This document shows positions 6,721 to 15,272 of a DNA stretch of 18,532 nucleotides, one piece after another. Position 1 is the stretch's first letter, and each line of letters begins with the position of its first letter. Both the position numbers and the translations under genes were made by a program. This DNA is from JBOFCS01 sp051646185. GTDB lineage: Bacteria; Actinomycetota; Actinomycetes; Mycobacteriales; Mycobacteriaceae. A model generated the notes under the pieces. It ran no database searches, was not told the DNA's origin, and worked only from the letters and a program-made list of their open reading frames with translations. The stretch lies in the NCBI GenBank assembly GCA_051646185.1, contig JBOFCS010000066.1, positions 1 to 18,532 on the forward strand, read 5' to 3'.

Positions 6721-8619
6721 ATGGCTATGGCAGAGTCAGTAACCCTTAGGCCAGCTCGCAGGTTACTGGACACGCTTGCTGAACTGTTCCTGTCTGCACT
6801 AGTTACTACCGCTGTGGCAATAGTGTTGCTTTTTGCTATTGCCAAGGTCCAGTGGCCAGCGTTTACCTCCTCACATCAGCTTCAAGCCCTCACCACAGTT
6901 GGGCAGTGCTTTGCTGTTGCTGCGCTTAGTTTTTCAGTATTTCTTATCCGAACAGCTAAGTGGCCTCGGCTAGCTAAACTACTTTCCTGGATGAGCTTGT
7001 CCGCCTTTTCAGTTCTCACTCTCGCTATGCCTTTGGGTGCTACCAAGCTGTATCTCTTTGGGGTATCAGTCGATCAACAGTTTCGTACCGAATATCTCAC
7101 CCGCCTGACTGATAGCCCTGCTCTGCGCGATATGACCTATGCAGATTTGCCTCCTTACTATCCGGCAGGCTGGTTTTGGATTGGCGGGCGAATTGCAGCG
7201 ATTACTTCTACTGCTGGATGGGAAATATTTAAGCCCTACGCCATTACTTCCATAGCTATAGCTATCACGGCTTCTCTAATATTGTGGTCAAAGCTCGTTC
7301 GCACCGATAGAGCCATACTGTTGGCCCTAGGCACCGGGGCTTTGGTTCTTGCATATGGCTCAGCAGAGCCGTATGGCGCAATTCTTGCTGCAACATTGCC
7401 GCCAGTACTGATCTTCGGTTGGCGCGGGCTGACTTCACACGGCACTAACGGCTGGGTGGCATTACTGGGAGTCGGTCTTTATCTTGGTTTTTCAGCAACC
7501 TTTTACACCCTGTACACCGGATTTGCCGCGTTCACTTTAGTGATAATGACTTTGCTAACAATCACGGCCAGGAGACGCAGGCATGGCTGGGGTGCTGTCA
7601 AAGAACCGCTCTTACGCCTCATCCTGATCGCAGCGCTGTCTTCAGTTCTTGCCTTGAGCGTATGGGGTCCATATCTTCTTGCCGCTCTCCGTCGCACTCC
7701 GGCAAGCTCCGGAACCGCACTACACTACCTTCCTGAATCCGGCTCACTGTTGCCGTTTCCGATGCTGCATTTCACCTTAGTGGGAATGCTCTGTATGGCC
7801 GGTACTATCTGGATACTTGTTCGTTCCTATACTTCCCAGACTGCCCAGGCACTCGGAATTAGTGTGCTGACTATATATTTGTGGTCGCTGCTGTCAATGC
7901 TCACAACCTTAGCTGGCACCACACTTCTGTCCTTCCGCTTAGAACCATTACTGCTCGGACTTTTAGGTGTAGCAGGAATATGTGGTTTCTGGGATACTGC
8001 TAGTTGGCTGATCACTCGTAGCAAAAACCAACGACGGTCTCAGTTAGTAATTATCGCCTTAAGTCTTTGCACTGCAATATCTTTTAGCCAGAGCATTCCA
8101 AAGATCCTAGAAGGTGATATTGCTATCGCTTACTCTGATACCGATGGGAATGGCAACCGTGCCGATCTACGCCCAGCCGGTGCCGAAAGCCACTACGCAG
8201 AAGTTGATACCGCAATACGCTCGACAATCACCAGCCCCCGCAATAAAACCGTCGTCCTCACTGCAGATTTCAGCTTCCTGAGTTACTACCCTTACCTGGG
8301 GTTCCAAGGCCTCACCTCGCATTATGCAAACCCGCTTGCCCAATTTGATCAGCGAGCAAAAGTCATTGCCGCTTGGGCCGAACTTGACAGCCCCGAAGAG
8401 TTCATTACCGCACTTGACCAGTGCCTTTGGCCGGATCCTACCGTTTTTCTGTTCCGACAGAGTTTAGATAATTACACTCTGCGACTGGCTGAAGATGTTT
8501 ACCCCAATCAACCAAACGTAAAGCGCTACACAGTAAGTTTCCCTAAAACCTTATTCAATGACCCTCGTTTTTCCATTCAGGAAATTGGACCATTTGTTGT
8601 TGTAATACGCACTGCCTAG
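6721..8619 (+). CDS. aftA: Galactan 5-O-arabinofuranosyltransferase AftA
   Basis: AftA (GT85, GT-C fold) transfers the first arabinofuranose from DPA onto the galactan chain, priming arabinan growth on the outer face of the membrane. The 632 residues compare with about 643 in M. tuberculosis. A long N-terminal membrane region of roughly ten helices contains the conserved loop DLPPYYPAGWFWIGGR (about residues 140-155). A soluble C-terminal domain starts around residue 465 and includes NRADLRPAG. It begins 6 bases after dprE2. ATG 6721 and an in-frame ATG at 6727 are both possible starts, and neither has a clear Shine-Dalgarno sequence. Gene order dprE1-dprE2-aftA-embC is the same as in M. tuberculosis (Rv3790-Rv3793). 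Confidence 0.93.
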   Translation: MAMAESVTLRPARRLLDTLAELFLSALVTTAVAIVLLFAIAKVQWPAFTSSHQLQALTTVGQCFAVAALSFSVFLIRTAKWPRLAKLLSWMSLSAFSVLTLAMPLGATKLYLFGVSVDQQFRTEYLTRLTDSPALRDMTYADLPPYYPAGWFWIGGRIAAITSTAGWEIFKPYAITSIAIAITASLILWSKLVRTDRAILLALGTGALVLAYGSAEPYGAILAATLPPVLIFGWRGLTSHGTNGWVALLGVGLYLGFSATFYTLYTGFAAFTLVIMTLLTITARRRRHGWGAVKEPLLRLILIAALSSVLALSVWGPYLLAALRRTPASSGTALHYLPESGSLLPFPMLHFTLVGMLCMAGTIWILVRSYTSQTAQALGISVLTIYLWSLLSMLTTLAGTTLLSFRLEPLLLGLLGVAGICGFWDTASWLITRSKNQRRSQLVIIALSLCTAISFSQSIPKILEGDIAIAYSDTDGNGNRADLRPAGAESHYAEVDTAIRSTITSPRNKTVVLTADFSFLSYYPYLGFQGLTSHYANPLAQFDQRAKVIAAWAELDSPEEFITALDQCLWPDPTVFLFRQSLDNYTLRLAEDVYPNQPNVKRYTVSFPKTLFNDPRFSIQEIGPFVVVIRTA

Positions 8620-8655
8620 TCATCTCCCTTTACTAGCATCCCATTACTGCCAACA

Positions 8656-8672
8656 TTCTAGGACTCCTAGAA
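8656..8672. promoter_or_regulatory. Perfect 17-bp palindrome in the aftA-embC gap, possible operator
   Basis: TTCTAGGA (8656-8663) and TCCTAGAA (8665-8672) are exact reverse complements around a single C. The element lies in the 77-bp aftA-embC gap, the longest in the plus-strand operon, and ends 24 bases before the embC start. As RNA it could form a 7-bp stem with a 3-base ACT loop, but no U-tract follows, so a terminator is unlikely. A dimeric regulator binding site or an mRNA processing hairpin is more plausible. The rest of the gap shows no convincing promoter or ribosome binding site. Confidence 0.45.
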
Positions 8673-8696
8673 ACTCACCGACTAAGCTCAACTCTT

Positions 8697-11600
8697 GTGT
8701 CCGATACTGCCGCTAAAACTCACACTCCAGATGATGACTTGGTTGCCAAGTTTGATTCACCATTACGCACAGCACGAAAAGTGGCAATTTTTTTTGGGCT
8801 GCTCGGAGCCTTCTTTGCCATCCTCACTCCACTACTGCCGGTGACACAAACCACCGCACAGTTGAACTGGCCGCAGAATGGATCATTTAATAGCGTCAAT
8901 GCACCATTGGTGGCTTATCAAGCCATAGACTTAACGCTCAGCATTCCTTGCGCAGCAGCCGCCGGATTAACCGAAGAGAAGACAGTACTGCTCGCTACTG
9001 TCCCCAAGTACGCTCCCGATGCACTCGATCGTGGACTACTCATCCAAAAATCTGGAGAAACCTTAGAAGTTGTTGTCCGTAACACCCCGGTAGTGACAGC
9101 ACCCTTGGACCAGGTCCTTTCTCCTCGTTGCCAAAACCTTGTCTTTAGCGCCACTTCAGAAAAAGTATTTGCGGAATTTATCGGGCTAAGCTTCGGCTCG
9201 GAAAGTGCAACACCGGGAGCAGCATTATACAGTGAACGAAGTGGTTTTGATTACCGTCCGCAAATCGTAGGAGTCTTTACCGATCTTGATGATGCAGAGT
9301 TAGGAACTTTTGCATCACAAGAACTTTCATTCAGTGCAACACTCGATACCCGATACTCACATTCGCCAACAGTAATAAAAGCACTGGCCATAGTTCTTGG
9401 GATTCTTAGTACTGTACTGGCTCTGTTCTCATTACATATCCTCGATAGTGCCGACGGTCGAAAGCATCGACGTTTCCTCCCTTCGCACTGGTGGAAATTT
9501 ACTCGAAGAGATGCAGTAGTAGGAACTATCTTATTGTGGTGGCACTTTGTTGGAGCAAACACTTCTGACGATGGCTATATCTTGGCGATGGCGCGGGTTT
9601 CTGAGAAATCTGGTTACCTTGCCAACTATTACCGCTGGTACGGAACCCCCGAAGCTCCTTTTGGCTGGTACTATGACCTGCTGAATCTTCTTTCCCAGAT
9701 TAGTACGGCAAGTATCTGGATGCGTCTGCCCAGCCTGCTGCTTGCCATATTGTGTTGGATGCTCATCAGCCGTGAAGTAATCCCTCGACTAGGTCGAGCA
9801 GCTATCACTAATCCGGCGGTCCCCTGGACTGCAGCTGCGGTATTTCTTGCCTTTTGGCTGCCATTTAATAATGGTCTTCGACCCGAACCCATTATTGCAG
9901 TAGGGGTACTACTTACCTGGTGCTCCATTGAACGTGCAATAGCTACTGCTCGACTACTCCCCTTAGCAATTGGCAGTATCGTAGCCGCACTTACTTTATT
10001 TTCCGGCCCAAGTGGACTCATGGCTGCTGCAGCGCTACTAGCAGGTGCACGACCACTACTCCGAATCATCTTGCTAAGAGCAAAAACACACGGATACCTC
10101 GCGCTATTGGCACCGATCCTTGCCGCTGGACTACTCACAACACTTCTTGTTTTCCGAGACCAAACTTTTATGGGAGTACTTGATGCTACCCAACTTAAAT
10201 CTGCAGTTGGACCCAATCTGAACTGGTTTGACGAACATGTCCGCTATGAAAGGCTTTTTACAACCAGTGCAGACGGATCAGTGGCACGACGTTTCGCAGT
10301 TCTTATTCTCATTCTGATACTTTTGGTTTCTTTCGCCATGCTACTAAGAAAAGGTTCAATACCTGGAACTGCTTCAGGGCCGACCCGCAGAATACTCGGT
10401 ATAACATTTATGTCATTTTTTGCACTACTGCTTACCCCGACAAAATGGACTCATCATTTTGGGGTTTTTGCCGGAATCGCCGGGGCACTAGCAGCATTGG
10501 TTGCCATAGTGGTTAGCGCAAAAGTTATGACCTCAACCCGCAATCGATCTCTTTTTCTGGCCAGCGCCCTGTTTCTTTCTGCACTTTCTTTTGCCAGCTT
10601 TAACTCCTGGTGGTATGTCTCCAATTATGGGGTACCTTGGGGAACCGTAGTACCGCATGCAGGACTAGGTTTGGCTACAATTTTGCTTGGGCTAGCCCTC
10701 TTGATGATAATTTTCGCCGGATGGCAACATCTTCGGGAAACACTCCACCCTCCCCAGCAAAATAATTCATTAATTCAGACCTTAGTTAACAAAGGCAGAC
10801 TATCCATCTTCATGGCTGCTCCGCTGACTTTCATCGTCTGGGCTGTTGTTGCCTTAGAAGTATTTTCGCTGACCTTCGCAACTATTAACCAATATCCAGC
10901 CTACTCAGTTGGACTGTCAAATTTTAAAGCTTTAGGAGGAGACAGTTGTGGACTATCCAATGATGTACTTGCTGAGGATAATTCAAACTCTGGGCAACTT
11001 GTTTCGCTATCTAGCCCAGCTGGTTCTGCACTTGGATTCAGCCAGCACACCGGTTTTAATCCGAACGGGGTACCTGAGGATATTAAAGCCGAGAACCTAG
11101 GCGACTCACTATCGGCACAATCAGCAGATCTCCAAAACTCTTCCAACCGCCCCTTTGTTAAAGTACCTCCAGGGATTAATGGCAGCACCGTTCGACTTCC
11201 TTATGGACTAGATCCGACTACCACCGAAATACTGGGAAGCTACCAACCGAATGCTCAAACATCGGCCACACTAATCTCCGATTGGTACACCCTACCCACG
11301 AACCGCGCTCATTCTCCCTTGCTGGTGGTAACCGCAGCAGGTCGCTTTGATCAAAATGAAATTCAGGTGGAATATTCCAGAAATGATGGTGTTGTCCTTG
11401 GGCACGTCTTACTCATCGACCTTGGCCCAACCCCGTCCTGGAGAAATTTGCGGGTTCCCCTTGCCGACCTACCCACTGATGCCACTCGCGTTCGCTTAGC
11501 TGTCCACGATGACGACCTCGCACCAAAACATTGGATCGCCGTCACTGCTCCGCGGGTACCCCAACTTGTCACCCTACAAAAACTTGTTGGTTCTACTGAT

Positions 11601-11945
11601 CCTGTTTTTCTTGACTGGATCGCACCGCTCGCTTTTCCGTGCCAACGACCATTCGACCACCTCAACGGAGTTGCTGAAGTCCCCAAATGGCGAATACTGC
11701 CTGCACACGAATCCGCCCTAGGAAATACTCCGGTCATGGATTACCTTGGCGGAGGACCACTTGGGTATACCGAACTTTTGCTGGAAAGTCAGACCGTTCC
11801 GACTTATCTTAAGAGCGATTGGTACCAGGATTGGGGCAACCTTCAGATATTGAAGCCGCTAGATCCCTATGCCAAGCCTGCCGAACTTACCCTGGGAACT
11901 GCGACGCGCCCAGGGTTATGGAGTCCCGCACCACTACGGCACTAG
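8697..11945 (+). CDS. embC: Arabinosyltransferase EmbC
   Basis: Emb proteins (GT53, GT-C fold) extend arabinan from DPA. EmbC acts mainly on lipoarabinomannan in mycobacteria. The assignment rests on EmbC-specific segments: WFDEHVRYERLF, SVARRFAVL, the NSPVMD-like NTPVMDYLGGGPLG, and a C-terminus ending SPAPLRH exactly as in M. tuberculosis EmbC. The protein has 1082 residues (about 1094 in M. tuberculosis). The first helix is near residue 30, followed by a periplasmic beta-rich domain (LLPVTQTTAQLNWPQNG onward), a long membrane region, and a C-terminal carbohydrate-binding region with INGST. The catalytic motif SDDGYILAM gives Asp291-Asp292, and Glu319 follows in PEAPFGW. Met298 is at the position equivalent to EmbB Met306. 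The start is GTG 8697 with no clear ribosome binding site; homology supports it because little N-terminus precedes the first helix. Confidence 0.94.
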   Translation: MSDTAAKTHTPDDDLVAKFDSPLRTARKVAIFFGLLGAFFAILTPLLPVTQTTAQLNWPQNGSFNSVNAPLVAYQAIDLTLSIPCAAAAGLTEEKTVLLATVPKYAPDALDRGLLIQKSGETLEVVVRNTPVVTAPLDQVLSPRCQNLVFSATSEKVFAEFIGLSFGSESATPGAALYSERSGFDYRPQIVGVFTDLDDAELGTFASQELSFSATLDTRYSHSPTVIKALAIVLGILSTVLALFSLHILDSADGRKHRRFLPSHWWKFTRRDAVVGTILLWWHFVGANTSDDGYILAMARVSEKSGYLANYYRWYGTPEAPFGWYYDLLNLLSQISTASIWMRLPSLLLAILCWMLISREVIPRLGRAAITNPAVPWTAAAVFLAFWLPFNNGLRPEPIIAVGVLLTWCSIERAIATARLLPLAIGSIVAALTLFSGPSGLMAAAALLAGARPLLRIILLRAKTHGYLALLAPILAAGLLTTLLVFRDQTFMGVLDATQLKSAVGPNLNWFDEHVRYERLFTTSADGSVARRFAVLILILILLVSFAMLLRKGSIPGTASGPTRRILGITFMSFFALLLTPTKWTHHFGVFAGIAGALAALVAIVVSAKVMTSTRNRSLFLASALFLSALSFASFNSWWYVSNYGVPWGTVVPHAGLGLATILLGLALLMIIFAGWQHLRETLHPPQQNNSLIQTLVNKGRLSIFMAAPLTFIVWAVVALEVFSLTFATINQYPAYSVGLSNFKALGGDSCGLSNDVLAEDNSNSGQLVSLSSPAGSALGFSQHTGFNPNGVPEDIKAENLGDSLSAQSADLQNSSNRPFVKVPPGINGSTVRLPYGLDPTTTEILGSYQPNAQTSATLISDWYTLPTNRAHSPLLVVTAAGRFDQNEIQVEYSRNDGVVLGHVLLIDLGPTPSWRNLRVPLADLPTDATRVRLAVHDDDLAPKHWIAVTAPRVPQLVTLQKLVGSTDPVFLDWIAPLAFPCQRPFDHLNGVAEVPKWRILPAHESALGNTPVMDYLGGGPLGYTELLLESQTVPTYLKSDWYQDWGNLQILKPLDPYAKPAELTLGTATRPGLWSPAPLRH

Positions 11946-11969
11946 CTGAGTCGAATACCATCGGAGACC

Positions 11970-14900
11970 GTGCCCGTTGCTCCCAGGAACCCTGCTTCAC
12001 CACACACCGAATCACAACTAGAGCTCAGTGATTCCCTTGTCAGCTCGGTACCCGCAGGTACCAGTGGATCACCGAGAAGCCGGGCGCTAGCGGCGATCCT
12101 CGGGTTTGCTGGCTTGATTTTATGTGCCGTAACCCCACTTCTGCCGATAACTCAGAGCACAGCAACCCTGAACTGGCCGCAAAACGGATCTGTCAACAAT
12201 GTAGTGGTGCCGTTAACCTCAGCAGCACCGACTGACCTTAACATCACCATTTCCTGCGCTATCAACAAACAACTACCGGTTAACGGTGGGCTTATTCTTT
12301 CTACCATTCCAACTGCAGGCAAAGACGCCCTAAACCATGGACTGTTTATTACGGCAACCGCAGATAGGGTTGAAGTAACCTTCCGCAATAATTTGGCTGC
12401 AAGCGTATCTCGCGCCGATTTTCAATCCCCGAACTGTTCTACGCTGACTGTTTGGGCAAACACAGACACTGTTGGGGCAACCTTCAATGGTCTTACCAAT
12501 CCGACCGCCTCTGGAACATTGCCCACTGAATTTCGCCCGCAACTGTCCGGAGTATTCACGGATTTCACCTCTGCTACTGCCGCCGATCTGCAACTAACCG
12601 CAACCATCGATACCCGATTTTCTAGCAGACCAACCTTAATAAAAACTGCCAGCATGATCCTGGGTGCACTTGCACTACTGGGATCACTGTCATGCTTAGC
12701 GCTCTTAGAAAATTCTCGAAACCGATTTACATTAAAGAAGATACATCACTGGTTGCCCACCACTACCGGTAATCTCATCGCTGATATTGGGGTAATTGGC
12801 ACTCTAATCCTATGGGCCTTTATTGGCGCCGGAACTTCCAGCGATGGCTACATTTTCACCATGGCACGAGCCGCCAACCACTCAGACTATATACCAAACT
12901 ATTTCAGATTTTTTGGGGCCACCGAAGCTCCCTTCGATTGGTACCCCAGCCTACTGTCAGCTTGGTCCACAATCAGCACGGTAAGTTTCTGGATGCGTAT
13001 TCCAGCACTCTGCGCTGGAATTATTTGTTGGCTAGTAGTTAGTAGGGCGGTGTTGCCCCGACTTGGTGCCCTACTGCGACCCAGTAAACCTGTCCTATGG
13101 ACTGCGGGACTGGTGTTCCTTGCATTTTGGCTTCCCTTTAATAATGGACTACGCGCTGAACCAATAATAGCCACTGGAGCAGTGCTTACCTGGGTTCTTA
13201 TCGAACGTTCGATATCAACACAACGATTGCTTCCCTCAGCTCTTGCCATTGTCATATCGGGCCTGACTCTGGCAACTGCCCCACACGGAGTCATCACCCT
13301 TGCCGTCCTGCTGGCAGGAGCACGTCCTATCGCCCAGATAATTAGCAGCCAGGAAAAAACCTGGCCTGGGCGATTGGCACTCCTGACTCCGTTACTTACG
13401 TCTGCGGCAGTAGTCCTCGTTATTGTATTTCGGGATCAGAGCTTGGCTAGTATCGCCGAATCCATCCGTATTCGTTACCAAGTGGGACCAACTGTTTCCT
13501 GGTATCAAGAGTTTCTACGGTATTACTTTTTATCTGTGGAAACCGTTGATGGATCTTTAACAAGACGCTTTGCCGTTCTTACCTTAATTTTATGTCTATT
13601 AGGTGCCCTTTTTGTTTTACTTCGACGTGGAAGCATCCCTGGAGTTAATACCGCTCCTGCGTGGCGACTCATCGGCTCAGTACTTATCGGACTCCTGCTA
13701 TTAGGATTCACCCCTACTAAATGGACAGTGCAGTTTGGTATTTTTGCCGGATTTGCAGGAGCTCTAGGGGGTTTGGTAGCAGTCACTGTTATTACCGTAG
13801 GCCTGCACTCACGCCGAAATCTTTCGTTGTTTGTTTCAGCATTACTCTTTGTACTGGCCTTTTCTACCTCTGGAATTAACGGTTACTTCTATACCTATAA
13901 TTTTGGTATCCCTTGGTTTGATCGCCAACCAGTCTTAGCTGGAAAACCGGTTACTACAGCATTTTTAGCTTTGGCGGTACTTGCTGCATTACTGGGGGCT
14001 TGGCAGCATTTCAGACTGGACTATGCCGGTCATACTGAGGTTAAAAACAATACTCGTAATCGTATACTCGCATCAACACCCTTGATGACCGTCGCGGCTG
14101 CCATGGTGTTACTAGAAGTTCTGTCCTTTGCCAAAGGGGCGGTGTCTCGCTATCCTGCCTACACTGAGGCTAGTTCAAATATTAATGCCCTGCGCTCTAA
14201 CCTATGCGCCATGGCTGATGTTGTTCTTGTAGAAAATGATTCTAATTTAGGTTCATTACAACCACTTTCAAAAACCGAAAACCCTTTGGGCGGAGTAGAT
14301 CCCATTGGGTTTAATCCTAATGGAGTAGCTAAAGATCTAGCCGCTGATCCTGATTTACTCAAGGTTCCAGCAATAAACACCGACGGCGCCTGGGATGCCC
14401 CGGTCATCATCACCGGCGAAAATTCTGGTACCGGCGGCGGGCAGGGCGCTAAGGGAATTAATGGATCAACTGCCTTACTACCCTTTGGGCTTGATCGGCA
14501 GAGAACTCCTATTATGGGAAGTTACGGCTCAGATTCTGAACCAGCATCACTTATTTCACAGTGGTACGTGCTACCTAACCACACTGAAGCAAACCCTCTT
14601 ATCGTTATAACTGCCGCTGGTGCTATCTGGTCCGAGAATCAGGAAGGTGGTTTCACCTATGGTCAGTCAATTCGACTTGAATACGGTAAGACCACCTCTG
14701 ATGGAAATGTTGAAGTGTTAGGAAACTACTTACCTATAGATATTGGGCCTAGCCCTTCATGGCGAAACCTTAGAATACCTCGCCAGGATCTGCCGTTAAC
14801 AGCAAATGTAGTAAGAATCGTGGCGCTAGATCCCAATCTTAGTGAAGACCAGTGGGTTGCCTTCACCCCACCTAGAGTGCCGGAACTAACTACTCTGCAA

Positions 14901-15272
14901 AATATTATTGGCAGCGAAAAGCCGGTTTTACTAGATCTTGCAGTAGGACAACAATTCCCATGCCAAAGACCGGCGGTAAGCAATAACGGAGTGAGTGAAG
15001 TTCCAGACTATCGAATACTTCCTGACCGTAAAAATGCCAGTGCAACATCAAAAACCTGGCAAGCAGCGGCAAGCGGCGGCCCATTTCTTATCACCGAATC
15101 ACTAACTTCTGCAACAACATTACCTAGTTACTTACAAGACGATTGGTACCGTGACTGGGGATCAGTCGAGAAACTCAATCCGCTCCTAGCTGCTCCGGCA
15201 GCAGAGTTAGCTATCGATGAAGCAACTCGCTCTGGCTGGTGGCGTCCCGGACCCATACGGGCGTTGCCATGA
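11970..15272 (+). CDS. embA: Arabinosyltransferase EmbA, with altered catalytic DD motif
   Basis: EmbA pairs with EmbB to build the branched arabinan of arabinogalactan. The EmbA assignment rests on HFRLDYAGHTEVKNNTRNRI, FLRYYFLSVE, TPTKWTVQFG, the GGPFL segment, DWYRDWGSVE and a C-terminus ending RPGPIRALP, all EmbA-type. It has 1100 residues (about 1094 in M. tuberculosis), with the same layout as its neighbours. Where EmbC and EmbB read SDDGYI, this protein reads SSDGYI: the first Asp is Ser291 (codon AGC, 12840-12842), while Asp292, Met298 and Glu319 are kept. That first Asp corresponds to EmbB Asp299, the proposed catalytic base, so this subunit may be inactive. The start is GTG 11970, 24 bases after embC, with GGAG only 3 bases upstream. 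The end overlaps embB by 4 bases. The frame is intact with no sign of decay. Confidence 0.93.
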   Translation: MPVAPRNPASPHTESQLELSDSLVSSVPAGTSGSPRSRALAAILGFAGLILCAVTPLLPITQSTATLNWPQNGSVNNVVVPLTSAAPTDLNITISCAINKQLPVNGGLILSTIPTAGKDALNHGLFITATADRVEVTFRNNLAASVSRADFQSPNCSTLTVWANTDTVGATFNGLTNPTASGTLPTEFRPQLSGVFTDFTSATAADLQLTATIDTRFSSRPTLIKTASMILGALALLGSLSCLALLENSRNRFTLKKIHHWLPTTTGNLIADIGVIGTLILWAFIGAGTSSDGYIFTMARAANHSDYIPNYFRFFGATEAPFDWYPSLLSAWSTISTVSFWMRIPALCAGIICWLVVSRAVLPRLGALLRPSKPVLWTAGLVFLAFWLPFNNGLRAEPIIATGAVLTWVLIERSISTQRLLPSALAIVISGLTLATAPHGVITLAVLLAGARPIAQIISSQEKTWPGRLALLTPLLTSAAVVLVIVFRDQSLASIAESIRIRYQVGPTVSWYQEFLRYYFLSVETVDGSLTRRFAVLTLILCLLGALFVLLRRGSIPGVNTAPAWRLIGSVLIGLLLLGFTPTKWTVQFGIFAGFAGALGGLVAVTVITVGLHSRRNLSLFVSALLFVLAFSTSGINGYFYTYNFGIPWFDRQPVLAGKPVTTAFLALAVLAALLGAWQHFRLDYAGHTEVKNNTRNRILASTPLMTVAAAMVLLEVLSFAKGAVSRYPAYTEASSNINALRSNLCAMADVVLVENDSNLGSLQPLSKTENPLGGVDPIGFNPNGVAKDLAADPDLLKVPAINTDGAWDAPVIITGENSGTGGGQGAKGINGSTALLPFGLDRQRTPIMGSYGSDSEPASLISQWYVLPNHTEANPLIVITAAGAIWSENQEGGFTYGQSIRLEYGKTTSDGNVEVLGNYLPIDIGPSPSWRNLRIPRQDLPLTANVVRIVALDPNLSEDQWVAFTPPRVPELTTLQNIIGSEKPVLLDLAVGQQFPCQRPAVSNNGVSEVPDYRILPDRKNASATSKTWQAAASGGPFLITESLTSATTLPSYLQDDWYRDWGSVEKLNPLLAAPAAELAIDEATRSGWWRPGPIRALP

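Noticed and set aside
9671..10216. Antisense open frame within embC, and similar ones opposite embA and embB
   Set aside because: They are Ala/Ser/Arg-rich, low-complexity translations opposite conserved Emb membrane segments. They recur at similar places in the paralogues because the sense strand is conserved.
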